Of a stretch of DNA of 64,000 nucleotides, positions 20,460-31,808 are shown one piece after another. A program made the translations under genes and the position numbers. Under the pieces are notes generated by a model that searched no databases, was not told the DNA's origin, and worked only from the letters and a program-made list of their open reading frames with translations. The stretch is from Oscillospiraceae bacterium (lineage in GTDB: Bacteria; Bacillota; Clostridia; Oscillospirales; Ruminococcaceae). Numbering within the stretch: position 1 is the stretch's first letter; each line of letters starts with the position of its first letter. The stretch lies in the NCBI GenBank assembly GCA_902790675.1, contig CADASU010000001.1, positions 124,001-188,000 on the forward strand, in the 5' to 3' direction.

Positions 20460-23400
20460 CTAATAACTAGCCTTTGTTATATCAACATTTTGGTAGCAAG
20501 ATACTCCTGTTCCAGCAGGTATCAATTTACCGATTATAACATTTTCCTTTAGCCCTGTTAATGGATCTATCTTACCCTTTATAGCCGCATCAGTTAAAAC
20601 ACGCGTAGTTTCCTGGAATGACGCAGCAGACAAAAAGCTATCCGTAGCCAAAGAAGCTTTTGTTATTCCCAATAGAACTGGATCCCATGTAGGATATTGT
20701 ACATCTTCTCCCAACGATTCTTTTTTCTTTATTTCTGCAATAGCTTTACTGAGTGCACTGCGTTCAACATAAGTTCCACTAACAAAATTACTGCTACCAG
20801 GCTCAACTATTCTAACTTTTCTCATCATTTGACGAACTATAACTTCAATATGCTTATCATTAATATCAACACCTTGAAGTCGGTAAGTTTTTTGAACTTC
20901 AGAAATAAGATAATTTTGAACCGCCTTCTCACCTTTAACTGCCAAAACATCATGTGGGTTTATAGGTCCTTCAGTCAGCGGGTCTCCAGCCTCTATAACA
21001 TCACCATCATCAACCTTAATTCTAAAACCAAATGGAATACTGTAATCCTTTTCCTCTCCATCATCACCTGTCACAAATATATGCCTGGTTTGTTTTATTT
21101 CTTCAATGCGAACTCTACCCGCAATCTCAGATGTAATAGAAGAATATTTTGGCCTTCTGCCTTCAAATAGTTCTTCAACTCTTGGCAATCCCTGAGTAAT
21201 ATCCTCTGCAGAAGCAATTCCTCCAGTATGGAAAGTTCTCATTGTAAGCTGTGTTCCTGGTTCACCAATTGACTGAGCTGCTATCGTTCCAACTGCTTCA
21301 CCAATAGCAACAGTATCATTTCTAGCAAGATTTGAACCATAGCATTTAGCACATATTCCAGACTCTGCTTCACAAGTCAAAATAGATCTTATTTCAACTT
21401 TTTTCACGCCAGCATCAACTATTTTCTTGGCATCATCATTAGTAATCAACCTGTTGCAAGGCATAAGCAACTGACCAGTTTCAGGATGCATTAAATTTTT
21501 ACATAAATATCTTCCAACTAAGCGCTCTTCCAAAGGTTCAATCATTTCATTGCCGTCACAAATTTCATAAACTTCAATTCCGTGATCAACACCGCAATCA
21601 TGTTCCCGAATAATTACTTCTTGAGCAACGTCAACCAAACGACGTGTTAAATATCCAGAGTCTGCCGTACGCAAAGCCGTATCTGCAAGTCCTTTTCTAG
21701 CTCCACGAGATGAAATAAAATACTCCAGAATGTTAAGGCCTTCACGATAATTAGCTTTAATTGGAATTTCAATAGTCGTTCCAGATGCGTTAGCAATCAA
21801 TCCACGCATTCCAGCTAACTGCCTAATCTGATTTATAGATCCACGCGCTCCAGAATCAGCCATCATAAAAATTGGATTGTAATTATCGAGATTCGCAGTA
21901 AGCGCATCAGAAACCTTTTTTGTAGTTTTATCCCACACATCAATAACCAAGCCATATCTTTCGTCGTTAGAAATTAATCCTCTTCTATATTGCTGTATTA
22001 TTTTAGAAATTTGCTCATCAGCTTCTTTTAAATACTGCTCTTTTTGCGGAGGAATAACTGCATCGCTAACAGCAACTGTTATAGCTCCTTTGGTTGAATA
22101 TTTAAATCCTTGATCTTTAATTTTATCCAAAACTTCAGACGTAGTAGCAACTCCATGTACATCAATACATACCGAAACTATTTTTTCTAATTGTTTCTTT
22201 CCTACCTTAAAGTTTATTTCAAGATTAAATAATTCATCTTCATTAGTTCTATCAACAAAACCTAAATCCTGCGGTATTGGTTGATTAAATATAATTCTTC
22301 CAACAGTAGTTTCTATTATTTTGCTGCGTTTCTTTCCATTAACATATTTAGACACTCTAACACGAATCAAAGCATGAAGAGTAACATATCCTTCGCTGTA
22401 AGCTATAATAGCTTCATTAAAGTCGCGAAAGACTTTTCCTTCACCTTTTTCACCTTTTTTGGTAATAGTAAGATAATATGAACCCAAAACCATATCCTGA
22501 GTTGGAACAGTAACCGGCTTTCCATCAGACGGTTTAAGCAAATTGTTTGCAGCCAACATCAAAAATCTGGCTTCTGCTTGAGCTTCAGCAGACAAAGGAA
22601 CGTGAACAGCCATCTGGTCTCCATCAAAGTCAGCATTATATGCAGTACATACTAATGGATGTAATTTCAAAGCTTTTCCTTCAACTAACACAGGTTCAAA
22701 AGCTTGAATACCCAAACGATGCAACGTTGGAGCACGGTTTAAAAGAACTGGATGGCCTTTAATAACTGTTTCTAAAGCATCCCAAACTTCTGTTTTTCCT
22801 CTCTCAACCATTTTTCGCGCACTCTTTATATTGGAAGCAACACCTTTTTCAACCAATTTTTTCATAACAAAAGGTTTAAATAGCTCAAGGGCCATCTCTT
22901 TAGGCAATCCACATTGATACATTTTCAGCTCTGGACCAACAACAATAACAGAACGTCCGGAATAGTCAACACGCTTTCCCAGCAAGTTCTGCCTAAAACG
23001 TCCCTGTTTACCTTTCAGCATATCTGAGAGTGATTTAAGCGGCCTGTTATTTGGGCCAGCAACCGATCTTCCTCTTCTTCCGTTATCTATTAAAGCATCA
23101 ACAGCTTCCTGAAGCATTCTTTTCTCATTTCGAACAATTATATCGGGAGCTCTAAGTTCTAATAATCTTTTAAGTCTGTTATTTCTGTTAATTACTCTTC
23201 TGTAAAGATCGTTTAAATCCGAGGTTGCAAATCGCCCACCATCTAATTGAACCATAGGCCTAATATCAGGAGGTATTACAGGAATAACATCTAAAATCAT
23301 CCATTCTGGATTATTTCCGCTTGTAGCAAAAGCCTTAGCAACATCGTATCTTCTAACAGTCTTTACTCTTTTTTGGCCCTTAGAATTTTCAATTTCTTCC

Positions 23401-23972
23401 TTTAGTTCCGCAAGCAATTTATCAAAGTCGATATCTTTAAGTAGTTCTTTTATTGCTTCAGCACCCATAGAAGCCTTAAAATCATTTTCATAGCGCTCAT
23501 ACATATCATTATATTCTTTTTCACTAAGTATTTGCCCACGCTCCAAAACAGTATCACCCGGATCGGTTACAACATACTTAACAAAATATAAAACTTCTTC
23601 AAGTCTGCGCGGAGAGATATCCAAAAGCAACCCTATGCGTGAAGGTATGCCTTTAAAATACCAAATATGGGAAACCGGAGCAGCAAGTTCTATATGCCCC
23701 ATGCGCTCACGACGAACACTAGACCTTGTAACTTCAACTCCACATCTTTCACATATTTTTCCTTTATATCTTAGCCTTTTATATTTTCCACAATTACATT
23801 CCCAGTCCTTTGTAGGCCCAAAAATACGTTCACAAAAAAGCCCATCTTTTTCCGGCTTCAACGTACGATAATTTATAGTTTCAGGCCTCGTAACTTCTCC
23901 ACAAGACCATTCTCTAATTTGCTCCGGTGAAGCCAAATCTATCTTTATTGAATTAAAAATATTAAACTCCAT
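20460..23972 (-). CDS. rpoC: DNA-directed RNA polymerase subunit beta'
   Basis: Catalytic subunit of RNA polymerase. The N-terminal zinc site CNCG...CERC (near residue 60), the catalytic [12 protein letters not shown] (about 446-457), the bridge-helix/trigger region and the second zinc cluster C...CAKC near residue 800 are all present. The frame could open 24 bases upstream, but AGGAGG sits 7 bases before the ATG at 23972 (MEFNIFNS), giving 1170 residues. It lies 100 bases after rpoB in the same transcript. Confidence 0.98.
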   Translation of the reverse strand: MEFNIFNSIKIDLASPEQIREWSCGEVTRPETINYRTLKPEKDGLFCERIFGPTKDWECNCGKYKRLRYKGKICERCGVEVTRSSVRRERMGHIELAAPVSHIWYFKGIPSRIGLLLDISPRRLEEVLYFVKYVVTDPGDTVLERGQILSEKEYNDMYERYENDFKASMGAEAIKELLKDIDFDKLLAELKEEIENSKGQKRVKTVRRYDVAKAFATSGNNPEWMILDVIPVIPPDIRPMVQLDGGRFATSDLNDLYRRVINRNNRLKRLLELRAPDIIVRNEKRMLQEAVDALIDNGRRGRSVAGPNNRPLKSLSDMLKGKQGRFRQNLLGKRVDYSGRSVIVVGPELKMYQCGLPKEMALELFKPFVMKKLVEKGVASNIKSARKMVERGKTEVWDALETVIKGHPVLLNRAPTLHRLGIQAFEPVLVEGKALKLHPLVCTAYNADFDGDQMAVHVPLSAEAQAEARFLMLAANNLLKPSDGKPVTVPTQDMVLGSYYLTITKKGEKGEGKVFRDFNEAIIAYSEGYVTLHALIRVRVSKYVNGKKRSKIIETTVGRIIFNQPIPQDLGFVDRTNEDELFNLEINFKVGKKQLEKIVSVCIDVHGVATTSEVLDKIKDQGFKYSTKGAITVAVSDAVIPPQKEQYLKEADEQISKIIQQYRRGLISNDERYGLVIDVWDKTTKKVSDALTANLDNYNPIFMMADSGARGSINQIRQLAGMRGLIANASGTTIEIPIKANYREGLNILEYFISSRGARKGLADTALRTADSGYLTRRLVDVAQEVIIREHDCGVDHGIEVYEICDGNEMIEPLEERLVGRYLCKNLMHPETGQLLMPCNRLITNDDAKKIVDAGVKKVEIRSILTCEAESGICAKCYGSNLARNDTVAIGEAVGTIAAQSIGEPGTQLTMRTFHTGGIASAEDITQGLPRVEELFEGRRPKYSSITSEIAGRVRIEEIKQTRHIFVTGDDGEEKDYSIPFGFRIKVDDGDVIEAGDPLTEGPINPHDVLAVKGEKAVQNYLISEVQKTYRLQGVDINDKHIEVIVRQMMRKVRIVEPGSSNFVSGTYVERSALSKAIAEIKKKESLGEDVQYPTWDPVLLGITKASLATDSFLSAASFQETTRVLTDAAIKGKIDPLTGLKENVIIGKLIPAGTGVSCYQNVDITKASY

Positions 23973-24072
23973 ATAGAGTCCTCCTAGAACACACATTACA
24001 AACTAATAATCAGCAATTTTCATTAGTATAATAACATAAATTAATATCTCCACATCATATCTTATCTAAAGA

Positions 24073-27000
24073 TTAATATTCACCTTCAGATTGCTCTTCT
24101 GAATCCACAGCTTGTTCAAACTCTCCACCGACTTCGAGTTCACTAACATCAAAACCTTCTGAATTACTCTCAGACTCAACAAATTTGCTTTCTTCTTGAT
24201 TAATTAGTCCCATATTATCATCAGATTCTAAAGTTTCTTTTAAATCCATTTCTTTGTTGTTAGCATCTAAAATTTTAATATCTAATGCCAAAGATTGCAA
24301 TTCTTTAATAAGAACTCGAAATGCCTCTGGAGCTCCCGGTTTAGGTATATTTTTACCCTTAACAATGGCTTCATATGTTTTAACTCTACCTACTATATCG
24401 TCGGATTTTACAGTCAAAATTTCTTGTAAAGTATACGCTGCACCATATGCCTCTAAGGCCCAAACTTCCATTTCTCCAAATCTTTGCCCACCAAATTGAG
24501 CTTTTCCTCCTAAAGGTTGCTGCGTAACCAAAGAATATGGCCCAGTAGATCTAGCATGTATTTTATCATCAACTAAGTGGTGTAGCTTTAAGAAATACAT
24601 ATATCCAACTGTTACAGGATTATCAAATGGCTCTCCTGTTCTACCATCATACAATATAGTTTTACCGTCTTCACGAAGACCAGCTTCTTTCAAAAGTTCC
24701 CTAACATCAGATTCTCTAGCTCCATCAAAAACTGGAGTTGCAACTTTCCAGCCTAATTCCTTAGCAGCCATTCCCAAATGAACTTCTAAAACCTGTCCTA
24801 TATTCATTCGAGATGGAACACCCAATGGATTAAGAACAATATCAAGAGGCCTTCCATTAGGCAAAAACGGCATATCTTCCTGTGGCAATATTCTAGAAAC
24901 AACACCTTTGTTTCCATGACGTCCAGCCATTTTGTCTCCAACGCTTATTTTACGCTTTTGAATTATATAGCAACGAACAACCATATTCACACCAGGCGAA
25001 AGTTCATCCGAATTTTCTCTGGTAAACACTTTTATATCTTTTACTATACCATATTCTCCATGTGGAACACGAAGCGAAGTATCACGAACTTCTCTTGCTT
25101 TTTCTCCAAAAATAGCTCTAAGCAAACGTTCTTCCGCAGTTAGTTCTGTTTCTCCTTTTGGAGTAACCTTTCCAACCAAAATATCTCCAGACCTAACTTC
25201 AGCACCAATTCTAATTATTCCATTTTCGTCAAGATTTTTCAAAGAATCTTCACCAACATTAGGAATCTCTCTAGTAATCTCTTCAGGCCCAAGCTTTGTA
25301 TCTCTAGTTTGACATTCATATTTTTCAATGTGAATTGAGGTATAGACATCATCTCTAACTATGTTTTCATTAATCAAAACAGCATCTTCATAGTTATAAC
25401 CTTCCCAAGTCATAAACCCAATCAATGCGTTTTTCCCTAAGCTAATTTCGCCCTGATCAGTAGCAGGTCCATCGGCAATAACTTGCCCCTTAGAAACTTT
25501 TTCACCAACATTAACTATTGGCCTTTGGTTTACACATGTACTTTGATTAGAACGAGCAAATTTTATCAATTTATACTCATGCTTAATTTTTTGATCATCT
25601 GTGACAGTGATTTTATCTCCAGAAACCCCGGACACTATTCCATCAACTTCAGATCTAACAACAACACCTGAATCAACAGCTGCTTTATATTCCATACCAG
25701 TTCCAACAATTGGAGCCTCAGTTTTAAGCAAAGGCACAGCTTGACGCTGCATGTTAGCACCCATCAAAGCACGGTTTGCGTCATCATTTTCCAAAAATGG
25801 AATCATAGCCGTTGCTATAGAAACAACCATTTTAGGAGAAACATCCATAAAGTCAACCGACTCTCTTTCAATTTCTAAAATCTGATCACGACATCTAGCA
25901 TTAACACGAGGTCTTTCAAATTTATTATCTTCAGTTAAAGGTTCGTTAGCCTGAGCCACAACATAATTATCTTCAATATCAGCTGTCATATAAACAACTT
26001 CATTTGTTACTCTTCCTGTTTCCTTATCAACACGCCTATATGGCGCCTCGATAAATCCATATTCGTTCAACCTAGCAAATGAAGCCAAATATGATATCAA
26101 ACCGATATTTGGACCTTCTGGGGTTTCGATTGGACACATCCTACCATAATGCGAATAATGAACATCTCGAACCTCAAATCCAGCTCTATCACGTGAAAGA
26201 CCACCAGGCCCCAAAGCAGACAAACGACGTTTATGGGTAAGTTCAGCCAACGGATTAGTTTGATCCATAAACTGAGAAAGAGGAGACGACCCAAAAAATT
26301 CCTTTATAGCCGCAACAACAGGACGAATATTTATTAAAGCCTGCGGAGTAACAACATCAGAATCCTGAGCTTGAAGTGTCATACGTTCACGAATAACACG
26401 TTCCATCCTAGAAAAGCCTATGCGGAATTGATTTTGCAATAGCTCTCCAACACTTCTAATACGTCTATTTCCTAAATGGTCTATATCATCTATTACTCCA
26501 ATATTTTTAGATAGACAATGTATGTAATTTATCGACGCAAAAATATCATCTTTTATAATATACTTAGGAACCAATTTGTCTGCATTATCTCTAATTGCTT
26601 CTTTAAGTTCCTTCTCATCATCATATTGATCGATAATTGCACGTAAAACATTATACCTAACTTTTTCATGTATATTATACTCTTTTGGATCAATATCAAC
26701 AAAGTCAGTAATATCAACCATACCATTAGAAATAAGCTTGACTTCTTCTCCATCAACATCCAAATAAACAACAGAAACGCCTGATTTTTCTATTGCCATA
26801 GCCTTATCTTTAGTCAAAATTTCTCCAACATCAGCCAAAATCTCACCAGTAAGTTCATCAATAACTGGCTGAGCAAGTTTTTGACCAGCAATCCTATAGC
26901 CCATAGCAAGCTTTTTGTTATATTTGTATCTACCAACGCGAGACAAATCATAACGTCTTTCATCAAAAAACAAATTTCTAATATAAGCAACAGCGGAGTC

Positions 27001-27798
27001 TATCGTTGGAGGCTCGCCTGGCCTAAGCTTTCTATATACTTCTAATAGAGCTTCTTCTCCGTTTTTCACGCTATCTTTGTCAGTAATAGTTTTATATATA
27101 TATTTATCCTGACCAAAAATATCATAAATTTCCTGATCTATTCCATTAAAATTTGTAAAAACATCTTCGCCATTTTCACAAACATCTTTAATCATAAATA
27201 GCGCACGCAAAAAAACTGTTACCGGTATCTTTCTGTTTTTATCTATTCTAACATAGCAAATATCGTTAGAATTCGTTTCAAATTCCAACCAAGCACCCCT
27301 GTTAGGAATTACAGTTGTAGAAAACTTCTTTTTTCCGGTTTTATCATATTCACTACTATAATAAACGCCCGGCGAACGAACCAACTGAGAAACTATTACA
27401 CGCTCTGCTCCATTAATAATAAACGTTCCACTGGGAGTCATTAACGGAAAGTCCCCCATAAATATTTCTTGTTCTTTAATTTCGCCAGTTTCCATATTTT
27501 TTAAGCGAACTTTAACACGAAGAGGAACTGCGTAGTTAGCATCGCGCTCTTTACATTCCATTATATCGTATTTGGGCTCGGAATCAAAACGATAATCCAC
27601 AAATTCAAGGAATAAATTACCCGAATGATCTGATATACACGAAGCATCTCTAAACACTTCCTTAAGACCATATTTAACAAACCATTCATATGAATTTTTT
27701 TGAACCTCAATAAGATTAGGCATTTTCAGCACTTCATTGATCCTTGCAAAACTCATTCTTGTGGTTTTTCCCATTTCTACGGGCTTGACATTCACCAT
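24073..27798 (-). CDS. rpoB: DNA-directed RNA polymerase subunit beta
   Basis: Beta subunit, 1241 residues. The rifampicin region reads [20 protein letters not shown], followed by [20 protein letters not shown], with the wild-type-like Asp, His and Ser, so no rifampicin-resistance change is visible. The C-terminus carries a long acidic Glu/Ser tail (about 45 residues after LETL). GGAGG lies about 11 bases before the ATG. Upstream is a consensus promoter and a divergent potassium channel gene rather than the usual rplJ-rplL. Confidence 0.98.
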   Translation of the reverse strand: MVNVKPVEMGKTTRMSFARINEVLKMPNLIEVQKNSYEWFVKYGLKEVFRDASCISDHSGNLFLEFVDYRFDSEPKYDIMECKERDANYAVPLRVKVRLKNMETGEIKEQEIFMGDFPLMTPSGTFIINGAERVIVSQLVRSPGVYYSSEYDKTGKKKFSTTVIPNRGAWLEFETNSNDICYVRIDKNRKIPVTVFLRALFMIKDVCENGEDVFTNFNGIDQEIYDIFGQDKYIYKTITDKDSVKNGEEALLEVYRKLRPGEPPTIDSAVAYIRNLFFDERRYDLSRVGRYKYNKKLAMGYRIAGQKLAQPVIDELTGEILADVGEILTKDKAMAIEKSGVSVVYLDVDGEEVKLISNGMVDITDFVDIDPKEYNIHEKVRYNVLRAIIDQYDDEKELKEAIRDNADKLVPKYIIKDDIFASINYIHCLSKNIGVIDDIDHLGNRRIRSVGELLQNQFRIGFSRMERVIRERMTLQAQDSDVVTPQALINIRPVVAAIKEFFGSSPLSQFMDQTNPLAELTHKRRLSALGPGGLSRDRAGFEVRDVHYSHYGRMCPIETPEGPNIGLISYLASFARLNEYGFIEAPYRRVDKETGRVTNEVVYMTADIEDNYVVAQANEPLTEDNKFERPRVNARCRDQILEIERESVDFMDVSPKMVVSIATAMIPFLENDDANRALMGANMQRQAVPLLKTEAPIVGTGMEYKAAVDSGVVVRSEVDGIVSGVSGDKITVTDDQKIKHEYKLIKFARSNQSTCVNQRPIVNVGEKVSKGQVIADGPATDQGEISLGKNALIGFMTWEGYNYEDAVLINENIVRDDVYTSIHIEKYECQTRDTKLGPEEITREIPNVGEDSLKNLDENGIIRIGAEVRSGDILVGKVTPKGETELTAEERLLRAIFGEKAREVRDTSLRVPHGEYGIVKDIKVFTRENSDELSPGVNMVVRCYIIQKRKISVGDKMAGRHGNKGVVSRILPQEDMPFLPNGRPLDIVLNPLGVPSRMNIGQVLEVHLGMAAKELGWKVATPVFDGARESDVRELLKEAGLREDGKTILYDGRTGEPFDNPVTVGYMYFLKLHHLVDDKIHARSTGPYSLVTQQPLGGKAQFGGQRFGEMEVWALEAYGAAYTLQEILTVKSDDIVGRVKTYEAIVKGKNIPKPGAPEAFRVLIKELQSLALDIKILDANNKEMDLKETLESDDNMGLINQEESKFVESESNSEGFDVSELEVGGEFEQAVDSEEQSEGEY

Positions 27799-28000
27799 AG
27801 GCTTTTAATTCCTCCGTTTCTGATTTTACTAAAATATGTCTCCATTAATAATAACGAATACTGTCACTGCCTGATATAAAATTTAATATGCATATATATA
27901 ATGAAAAAACAATCAAACTACAAATTCATATGCGCAGCTTGAACACATAAAATATAAACTAAAAATCAGCCCAACAACCCATATTAAAGCATACTTTGTT

Positions 28001-28029
28001 ATTATATAATATTTAGCAAAACATGTCAA
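28001..28029 (-). promoter_or_regulatory. rpoBC promoter with a leader of about 195 bases
   Basis: TTGACA (28029-28024), 17-base spacer, TATAAT (28006-28001) on the minus strand. The whole gap 27799-28245 holds this promoter, the trkH promoter and a leader of about 195 bases before rpoB. A short uORF without a ribosome binding site overlaps the rpoB start, but nothing convincing was found in the leader. Confidence 0.75.
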
Positions 28030-28162
28030 GACAATTTTTCAAAATTAAATAGTCTATTAAAAATTTATACCATTATAATGTATATAATATATTTTACACT
28101 TTAAAAATTATGCAAATATTTGTTCTTTGAAAAAATTTTATCATATATTTGTAAATCAATGA

Positions 28163-28190
28163 TTGTATTTATTTTATATTGTGATAAAAT
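28163..28190 (+). promoter_or_regulatory. trkH promoter
   Basis: TTGTAT (28163-28168), 16-base spacer, TAAAAT (28185-28190), 55 bases before the trkH ATG. It is divergent from the rpoB promoter. Confidence 0.45.
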
Positions 28191-28245
28191 AAATTTTGTA
28201 GTAATATGTATTTTTTAAGTTAAATTTAAAGGAGGCAAAAAAGCA

Positions 28246-29613
28246 ATGCTTCAAATGCCAAAAAAAAGAAACATATTAACCGATAATCCTGTTCGCACAA
28301 TTTGTCTGAGCTTCATTTCAGTTATTATGTTTGGAGCAATTATTCTTTTTCTACCAATATCTTCAAAACCGGGAATCACACCTTCTTTTTTTGAATGTCT
28401 ATTCACCGCAACATCCGCAACATGTGTTGCTGGTCTGTCTTTAAATGACACTTTTCATACATGGTCTGTTTTTGGTCAATCCGTCATCATGTGTTTAATC
28501 CAAATAGGAGGACTAGGCCTAATAACTTTTTCATCAGTATTTTCTCTATCACTCAACAAAAAATTAAGCTTAAAAAGCATGCGTTTAGCAAATTCCCAAA
28601 TTAACACCAATGATTTTGCCAACATCTCATCTTTATTTGTAAACGTCATACGAATAACCTTACTTTGCGAGTCTATTGGAGCTGCGTTTTTATCAATATC
28701 TTTTTGTAGAAAATATGGACTGAAAGGAATATTTATGGCAATATTTTCTTCTGTTTCTTCATATTGCAACTCCGGCCTTGATATAAACGGCTTCATTGCT
28801 CCTGGTTGTAGCTTTATTCCTTTTCAAAATGATATAATTGTAGTTATTACTCTCAGTATTTTAACTGTTGTTGGGGGAATTGGTTTCGTTGTCATTAATG
28901 AATTAATACAGTTAAAAAAATCTCACAAAAAAATCAAATTTTTATCTTTTCATTCTAAATTAGCTATATTTTCAACATTAATTCTAATTGTAACTGGAAC
29001 ATTAGCAATACTAATTATGGAATGGTCTAACACTTTAGCAGATATGAGTTTTCCAGAAAAACTATCCGCATCAGCATTCAGTTCAATAACAGCAAGATCG
29101 GCAGGATTTTCGGTCGTTGACTATTCTCAAACAACAACATTCACAAAATTATTCACTAGCTTTTTAATGTTCATAGGAGCTTGCCCTGGTGGAACAGGTG
29201 GCGGAATAAAAATAACTACAATGGTTATATTAATCATGACCACCATTGGTGTGGTAAAAAATTGCGAAGACACAACAATATTCAAGCACAAAATTAACAA
29301 AAACACAGTATATAAAGCAATATCACTACTATTTATGTCATCATTATTGATAGCTATAGCAACAATTATATTTTACATAACCAATCCTGACATTAAACTA
29401 ATAGATTTATTTTTCACAATTATTTCTGCTTTCGGAACAGTAGGAATATCAACAATGAGCGTGCAAGATCTATCACAAATTTCGAAATATATATTAATAT
29501 TTTTAATGTATATAGGAAGAGTAGGTCCACTTTCATTTGCTCTAATGTTCGGAATAAGCTCAAAGTCCAAAAAATACGTTTCTCTGCCCGAGGGCAAAAC
29601 ATATGTAGGATAA
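28246..29613 (+). CDS. TrkH/KtrB-family potassium uptake channel subunit
   Basis: Integral membrane K+ (or Na+-coupled K+) channel of 455 residues. The fourfold pore pattern of the Trk/Ktr/HKT family is visible: TCVAG, YCNSG, TARSAG and FGTVG each place a selectivity-filter Gly after a short pore helix. The segment CPGGTGGGIKITT is also typical. The regulatory TrkA/KtrA RCK partner is not adjacent. AAAGGAGG precedes the ATG. It is transcribed away from rpoB and ends at a bidirectional terminator. Confidence 0.9.
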   Translation: MLQMPKKRNILTDNPVRTICLSFISVIMFGAIILFLPISSKPGITPSFFECLFTATSATCVAGLSLNDTFHTWSVFGQSVIMCLIQIGGLGLITFSSVFSLSLNKKLSLKSMRLANSQINTNDFANISSLFVNVIRITLLCESIGAAFLSISFCRKYGLKGIFMAIFSSVSSYCNSGLDINGFIAPGCSFIPFQNDIIVVITLSILTVVGGIGFVVINELIQLKKSHKKIKFLSFHSKLAIFSTLILIVTGTLAILIMEWSNTLADMSFPEKLSASAFSSITARSAGFSVVDYSQTTTFTKLFTSFLMFIGACPGGTGGGIKITTMVILIMTTIGVVKNCEDTTIFKHKINKNTVYKAISLLFMSSLLIAIATIIFYITNPDIKLIDLFFTIISAFGTVGISTMSVQDLSQISKYILIFLMYIGRVGPLSFALMFGISSKSKKYVSLPEGKTYVG

Positions 29614-29662
29614 TAAAAAATAGAGTGCATATTTAAAAGTTATATGCACCCTATTTTTTATT
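29614..29662. terminator. Bidirectional terminator between trkH and the sodium symporter
   Basis: Arms AAAAAATAGAGTGCATAT and ATATGCACCCTATTTTTT flank a 9-base loop, with T-runs in both directions. It separates two convergent genes. Confidence 0.85.
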
Positions 29663-29686
29663 TATTATTAATAGTAAAAATGTAAA

Positions 29687-31006
29687 CTAATTAAAAACTA
29701 TACTAACAACATATGTAATTAAAATTAAGCCAACAAAAACATATCTCGTAGTAAAATCAAAAAATTTACCAACAGGTTTTTTTCTACCTAGCCCAACTTG
29801 CTCATGCACAAATTTTTTCCCACAAATCCAGAAAAACATAATTCCAGCCAATAGCGCACCCAGCGGAACAATATATATAGACAAAACATCCATCCAGACA
29901 CCAACAACATCTGCATTTTCAATTAAAATTCCAATGATTGTTGCAACAATTCCTATTATAGCAACAGATTTCCCGCGAGATAATCCAAAGCGAGATTGAA
30001 AAAATTCAACAGGAGCTTCAAACAAATTAACCAAAGAAGTAATAGCCGCAAACAGAACCGCCAAAAAGAACACAACAGCAACTAATTGCCCTGCTGGCAG
30101 AAGCTTAAAAATCATCGGCATAGTTATAAACATAAGCGGCGGCCCAGATTTTAATTCAGATTCAAGGCCAAAAGAAAACACAGCTGGGATAATAACAACA
30201 GCAGCAAGTATTGACGCAATAAAACTAAAAAAGCAAATATTCTTAGCACAAGAAACAACATCTTCCTTATCACTTAAATAGCTACCATATATTATTGTTC
30301 CCGAACCAGCTAGTGAAAGCGAAAAAAACGCCTGACCCAACGCGCTAATCCATGTTTTTGGATTTGCTAAACATTCCCAATTTGGCTTAAATAAATATAC
30401 ATACCCCTCTAAAGAATTTGGAGTAAAAAACACAAATATTGCAAGAAGTAAAAACATGATAAAAAACGCTGGCATAACAATTTTATTTAATTTTTCTATT
30501 CCGCCCGACACCCCAAAAAACATAACGATAAATGTTAAAATAAGCGCTATAAGATGCCACGGCACACTTGAAAAATTGCCAGTAATACTCTGAAAATATT
30601 CAACCGATTCTTCATGTAAAACAGCCCCAGAAACACTCCCAACAATAAATTTTATAACCCAACCAACAATAACCGAATATCCTATGCCAATTAGCAAACA
30701 GCCTACAAGAGGAATTGCTCCCAAATAATGTCCGTGTTTTATATTTCTAGTTTGCAGCGCTTTTTTAAAAGCTCCCAGCGGCCCAGTTTTCATCGCTCTA
30801 CCAAATGCTATTTCTCCAACAACTCCTGAACATCCTAAAATAACCATAAAAATCACAAAAGGTATTAAAAAAGCCGAACCGCCATATTGTCCTAATCTAT
30901 ATGGGAATAGCCATATGTTTCCCATTCCCACTGCAGAGCCAACACACGCTAGAACAAAGCCGACTTTTCCGCTAAATTTTCCCTTAGCAGTTCCATTAGA
31001 ACTCAT
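29687..31006 (-). CDS. Neurotransmitter:sodium symporter family transporter (SNF)
   Basis: Sodium-coupled amino-acid transporter of the LeuT/MhsT/TnaT family, 439 residues with about 11 hydrophobic segments. The N-terminal unwound-helix motif VGSAVGMGNIWLFPY (about residues 17-31) contributes Na+ and substrate sites, and GQAFFSLSLAGSG lies in helix 6-7. The substrate (Trp, Tyr, Leu or others) cannot be read from the sequence. It starts at ATG 31006 after AAAGGGGATGG and has its own promoter. Confidence 0.92.
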   Translation of the reverse strand: MSSNGTAKGKFSGKVGFVLACVGSAVGMGNIWLFPYRLGQYGGSAFLIPFVIFMVILGCSGVVGEIAFGRAMKTGPLGAFKKALQTRNIKHGHYLGAIPLVGCLLIGIGYSVIVGWVIKFIVGSVSGAVLHEESVEYFQSITGNFSSVPWHLIALILTFIVMFFGVSGGIEKLNKIVMPAFFIMFLLLAIFVFFTPNSLEGYVYLFKPNWECLANPKTWISALGQAFFSLSLAGSGTIIYGSYLSDKEDVVSCAKNICFFSFIASILAAVVIIPAVFSFGLESELKSGPPLMFITMPMIFKLLPAGQLVAVVFFLAVLFAAITSLVNLFEAPVEFFQSRFGLSRGKSVAIIGIVATIIGILIENADVVGVWMDVLSIYIVPLGALLAGIMFFWICGKKFVHEQVGLGRKKPVGKFFDFTTRYVFVGLILITYVVSIVFN

Positions 31007-31074
31007 AAATGACCATCCCCTTTAATAAAATTTATTTTTTAATTATATATTTATAAAATATATAGCCGGAAATA

Positions 31075-31103
31075 ATCATAACACAGTTTGCATACCGTGT
31101 CAA
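31075..31103 (-). promoter_or_regulatory. Promoter of the sodium symporter gene
   Basis: TTGACA (31103-31098), 17-base spacer, TATGAT (31080-31075) on the minus strand, about 70 bases before the symporter start. Confidence 0.65.
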
Positions 31104-31165
31104 TTGAGCTTTTCCATATTTACAGTATATTTTCAATATTCTACATTTATTACATATTTTTACAT

Positions 31166-31200
31166 AAAAAAATACACGGACCATAAGATCCGCGTAAATA
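31166..31200 (-). terminator. Terminator after the poly-Ser lipoprotein gene
   Basis: On the minus strand ACGCGGATC-ttat-GGTCCGTGT forms a 9-bp stem with two G-U pairs, followed by ATTTTTTT. Confidence 0.75.
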
Positions 31201-31216
31201 ACTAATTCATACACAA

Positions 31217-31450
31217 TTAGTTAGCTGCTTTGCTTGAGCTTGCTGCTTTGCTTGAGCTTGCTGCTGAGCTACTTGAGCTTGCTGCTGAGCTACTTGATGA
31301 GCTTGCTGCTGAGCTACTTGCAGAGCTGCTCTTTGAGCTGCTTGAGCTTGAAGAACTACTCTTCGAACTTGAAGAGTTGTTATTACAACCTGTCAAAGCA
31401 AAAGAACAACAAAGAACTGCTGCTGATACCAATGCAATAACCTTTTTCAT
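31217..31450 (-). CDS. Small poly-Ser/Ala lipoprotein
   Basis: A 77-residue protein with an N-terminal signal MKKVIALVSAAVLCCSFA and lipobox ALTGC, followed by NNNSSSSK and then an almost pure Ser/Ala tail with a few Lys to the end. The mature part has no foldable domain; it looks like a flexible lipid-anchored spacer on the outer face of the membrane. The frame is open 27 codons further upstream, but AAAGGAGATAT precedes the ATG at 31450. It is divergent from a LytTR regulator. The exact role is unknown. Confidence 0.75.
   Translation of the reverse strand: MKKVIALVSAAVLCCSFALTGCNNNSSSSKSSSSSSSSSKSSSASSSAASSSSSSAASSSSSAASSSKAASSSKAAN
31225..31345 (-). repeat. In-frame tandem repeats encoding Ser/Ala tracts
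   Basis: Units built on GCAGCAAGCTCAAGTAGCTC (about 18-21 bases, imperfect) are repeated some five times inside the lipoprotein gene. All spacings seen are multiples of three, so copy-number changes would alter tail length without breaking the frame. Confidence 0.7.
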
Positions 31451-31605
31451 GTACAAATATCTCCTTTCTGAGTTAGTAAGCATAAATCTAATTACTTTAA
31501 CTCTCTGCACCAACAACAAACAACCATTCAAGTTGCAATAGCTAGTGCAAAACTTTTTTGTGATTGCAAATGCTTAAACAAATGCAACCAACCAAAAAAT
31601 AAATA

Positions 31606-31629
31606 TTTTGCACTAAATTTGGTGCAAAA
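31606..31629. promoter_or_regulatory. 24-bp near-perfect palindrome, operator candidate
   Basis: Arms TTTTGCAC and GTGCAAAA enclose TAAATTTG, itself almost palindromic, so only one pair of positions breaks full symmetry. A half copy AGTGCAAAA lies near 31544. The site is in the divergent gap 31451-31808 between the lipoprotein and the LytTR gene; apart from it and the -10 element nothing else was recognised in that gap. Confidence 0.5.
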
Positions 31630-31760
31630 ATTTATCTAAGTGACAGTTTATCATTTGAACCATATGTAATCAAGAAAACCGGCGCTAAATGTAGTTTTTT
31701 GGATTTAAGATGACGTTTTGCTTGTGAATTAATTTTTTATTTCTATTTTTATAATTTTTG

Positions 31761-31769
31761 TGATATAAT
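31761..31769 (+). promoter_or_regulatory. Extended -10 element for the LytTR gene
   Basis: TGATATAAT is an extended -10 (TGnTATAAT) about 40 bases before the start. No good -35 box is seen at the expected distance, which suits an extended -10 or an activated promoter. Confidence 0.5.
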
Positions 31770-31808
31770 TTCGTAGTAAGCATCTTTAACATTATATGGA
31801 GGAGATAA

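Noticed and set aside
27795..27848. Short uORF overlapping the rpoB start (METYFSK...)
   Set aside because: No ribosome binding site before its ATG and no distinctive codon content; probably chance.
31230..31541. Forward-strand ORF rich in Leu/Glu opposite the Ser-rich lipoprotein
   Set aside because: It is the antisense reading of the Ser/Ala repeats; no ribosome binding site, and the minus strand has a lipobox gene with terminator.
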